From: Limnephilus marmoratus
Taxonomy: Eukaryota > Arthropoda > Insecta > Trichoptera > Limnephilidae
NCBI GenBank assembly: GCA_917880885.1
Contig: OU862908.1
Coordinates: forward strand, 7,538,501-7,602,500
DNA length: 64,000 bases
Reading direction: 5' to 3'
The notes beneath the pieces were generated by a model that was not told the DNA's origin, did no database searches, and worked only from the letters and a program-made list of their open reading frames with translations. A program made the translations under genes and the position numbers. Numbering within the stretch: position 1 is the first letter of the stretch; each line of letters opens with the position of its first letter. This document shows, one piece after another, positions 62,343 through 64,000 of the stretch.

Positions 62343-63475
62343 TTTTTTTTTTTTTTTTTTTTTATTTTTATTTTTTTTTATTGAATGAAAAGATACATAA
62401 TATTATGAAATTCTACGCCAATGAAGAGTACTAGCTCTTGAGCTTGGCGTAGGAGTTATTTTACAGCTAGTTCATTTTTATAACATACAATTTACTTACA
62501 TTTTCCAATAAATATAAACTATATATAAATATAATATATAAACTACTATTTTTCACTTTTATAACATACATTTTACTTAGTGCATACAATAAATATAAAC
62601 TGTGTTGCGATGTTAATTTTTGATATGCTATGGATTGAAGTTATAACATTTTGATTGGTGTTGTTATGGTTGTTGATTATTTTTAAAGATTAATTTGACC
62701 TTTTTCTTGAATGTTACGAAATCTGTTATTTTTTTAATTTCTTCGGGAAGACTATTAAAATATTTTATGCCTTTGTAAATATAATTGTTGTGCATTTGTT
62801 GTGTTGAAAATAGAGGAATTTGGAAGTTAAATTTATGCCTTAATGATGAGTTGAGTTTAAATTTTTTAGTTACATTTTCTTTGAATATTTGTAGTATTGA
62901 ATCTTTTTTATAGAGGTCTTCAATTTTTGGTACTTCGAAAATTTTGAACAATGATGCTGAAGGGAATGTTGGTGGTTTTTTTAAAATTACTTTAATAATT
63001 AGTTTTTGTACCACTTTTACAGGACTTATAATTTTTTCATATGCACCTCCCCATCCAATGATTCCATACTGAATTAGTGATTGGACTAGTGCATAATAGA
63101 CTTTTTTTAGGTTGTTTAATTTGAGAATATTTCTTAATCTAATGAATATATACATACATTTCCTAATGCGTTTAACAAGTTCACATATGTGTCTGTTCCA
63201 TTTCATATGTTGGTCTACAATTACACCCAGGTACTTTATTTCAGTTGCATGGTTTAATATGGTACATGAATTATTACAGACATCTTTGTTACATTTTGTG
63301 TTGTGTATAATTATATTAATGTTGGGATAAGTTTTGGATTTATTTATTGAGAAAGGGATATAAACTGTTTTTTTTGCATTGATTGTGAGAAGGTTTGTGT
63401 CGAACCAGGTTTTTAGGATATGGATGTCATTATTTGCATTTTCGTTTACAATTTTCCAGTCACTACCCTTAATTA
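62343..63475 (-). mobile_element. 5'-truncated CR1-like LINE
   Basis: A poly-A tail (T from 62344), a 3' UTR with a short inverted pair (TCTACGCCAATGAAG / CTTGGCGTAGG), then the ORF2 C-terminal half. Truncated at about 63475 against a GAAGT-family element. 5' truncation is the normal outcome of target-primed reverse transcription. Confidence 0.85.
62664..63470 (-). CDS. LINE ORF2 C-terminal part, open frame (partial)
   Basis: 269 codons are open from the truncation to TAA at 62664-62666, with no ATG start of its own at the 5' edge. It reads GSDWKIVNENANNDIHILKT, FDTNLLTINAKKTVYIPFS, EIKYLGVIVDQHMKWNRHIC, YYALVQSLIQYGIIGWGGAY, VVQKLIIKVILKKPPTFPS, GIKYFNSLPEEIKKITDF. This is the RT thumb and C-terminal domain downstream of the YADD box, which is missing, so it cannot act as a polymerase. 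Similar to the LINE at 9400-13900. Confidence 0.85.
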   Translation of the reverse strand, partial: KGSDWKIVNENANNDIHILKTWFDTNLLTINAKKTVYIPFSINKSKTYPNINIIIHNTKCNKDVCNNSCTILNHATEIKYLGVIVDQHMKWNRHICELVKRIRKCMYIFIRLRNILKLNNLKKVYYALVQSLIQYGIIGWGGAYEKIISPVKVVQKLIIKVILKKPPTFPSASLFKIFEVPKIEDLYKKDSILQIFKENVTKKFKLNSSLRHKFNFQIPLFSTQQMHNNYIYKGIKYFNSLPEEIKKITDFVTFKKKVKLIFKNNQQP

Positions 63476-63486
63476 TAATAATTTTT

Positions 63487-63836
63487 GAAGTGAAACTTCT
63501 TTAGCGCCGTTAGTGACTTGAAATTCGGGTGAAACGGAAATGCGTCACAACTCAGTTCTACACAAATACTCGGTTCTGATATAACGCTGTAAATTCGCAC
63601 CTCAGCGCGTGCCTTCCATAGCGAAGATGGCAAGGTGCCTTATAACAAGTCTCAGCGGCCAGAGAGACATACGTCAAGCGAACGGGGGTTCGAATTCTAC
63701 GAAATCCAAAAGAAAACATTTTTATTTTGTGAAATCAATATCCAATCTTCAAACCACTAAAAAAACAATCAAAGGAAAAGAATGCGACATCTAGCGACTT
63801 TCTAGTTTCACTTTAATCGCGTGTGAATTACGATTT
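63487..63836 (+). mobile_element. GAAGT-family element with internal tRNA-like segment
   Basis: Starts GAAGTGAAACTTCTTTAGCG and ends CTAGTTTCACTTTAATCGCG, GTGTGAATTAC. The interior has TGGCAAGGTGCC (63627-63638, box A-like), GGTTCGAATTC (63688-63698, box B), ATCAATATCCAATCTTCAAA, and GCGACATCTAGCG, shared with 58840-59160. Confidence 0.65.
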
Positions 63837-64000
63837 TTTTTCTTAAAAGACAGTTTCCTTAGTTCGTTTTAGCTATCCCTAAAAATTGAAAATTGTCGAA
63901 TCGGCAATAGTCATTTCCTCTTGAATCAAGGATAATTAAAAATCAATATAAACATATTCCTTCGTGCTTGATCGGCACTCCTGTTGTAAGGATATTTTCC
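63837..64000. other. AT-rich right edge
   Basis: Nothing recognised. Confidence 0.3.

Overview
This is eukaryotic, very probably insect, DNA. At the left edge, on the minus strand, lies the start of a POU-domain homeobox gene whose N-terminus, His-rich linkers, POU-specific domain and homeodomain arm match ventral veins lacking (vvl/drifter/Cf1a). Everything to its right, about 62 kb upstream of that gene, is AT-rich intergenic DNA filled with transposable elements. The many GTAGGTACCTAC-type runs and the TE mix (CR1/Jockey and RTE LINEs, tRNA-derived SINEs, Helitrons, hAT, PIF-like and foldback MITEs, Penelope-like pieces) fit a hemipteran or lepidopteran genome; the sequence alone does not settle which. 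No other host gene could be identified.

Layout. 1-819: vvl coding start (minus). 820-1450: GC-rich 5' UTR and promoter, with a CRE flanked by two inverted CCAAT boxes and a short uORF. 1.45-9.3 kb: AT-rich, with a 31-bp minisatellite, an 866-bp TIR element (6351-7216) and a 670-bp foldback element (8468-9139). 9.4-13.9 kb: a decayed CR1-like LINE whose endonuclease is split by a 161-bp PIF/Harbinger-like MITE. 15.65-17.24 kb: a LINE 3' end followed by a Penelope-like fragment (GIY-YIG endonuclease) between inverted terminal repeats that carry hammerhead-like motifs. 19.3-23.85 kb: a LINE with both ORFs open and overlapping by ATGA, the best candidate for a recently active element. 24.1-29.0 kb: an RTE LINE inserted in a CR1 LINE, itself hit by a SINE fragment. 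29.6-32.6 kb: LINE debris, a Helitron (31213-32209) carrying a tRNA-derived SINE, and a MITE. 32741-34045: 15 tandem 87-bp satellite units. 34.3-43.5 kb: LINE ends, a LINE-tailed repeat family, foldback MITEs, Penelope motifs and Helitron pieces.

43.5-51.6 kb: mostly unassigned DNA with a TIR element (45402-45786), a Helitron (46073-46803), a 0.3-kb duplication split by a LINE end, and an 81-bp minisatellite. 51.66-55.0 kb: a nest in which one LINE-tailed repeat is interrupted by a 2.6-kb hAT element, which is interrupted by a second 1.1-kb hAT element, each with an exact 8-bp target duplication. 55-64 kb: SINEs, LINE ends (one with an open frame at 62664-63470), a textbook Helitron (57649-58094) and more MITEs.

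The elements relate mainly by nesting and by sharing 3' ends: several short repeats end in the same roughly 90-bp double hairpin as a LINE in the window, which suggests LINE-driven mobilisation. The most interesting signals are this paired hairpin tail, the scattered hammerhead-like motifs near Penelope debris, the open LINE with a degraded esterase-like ORF1, and the homogeneous 87-bp array.
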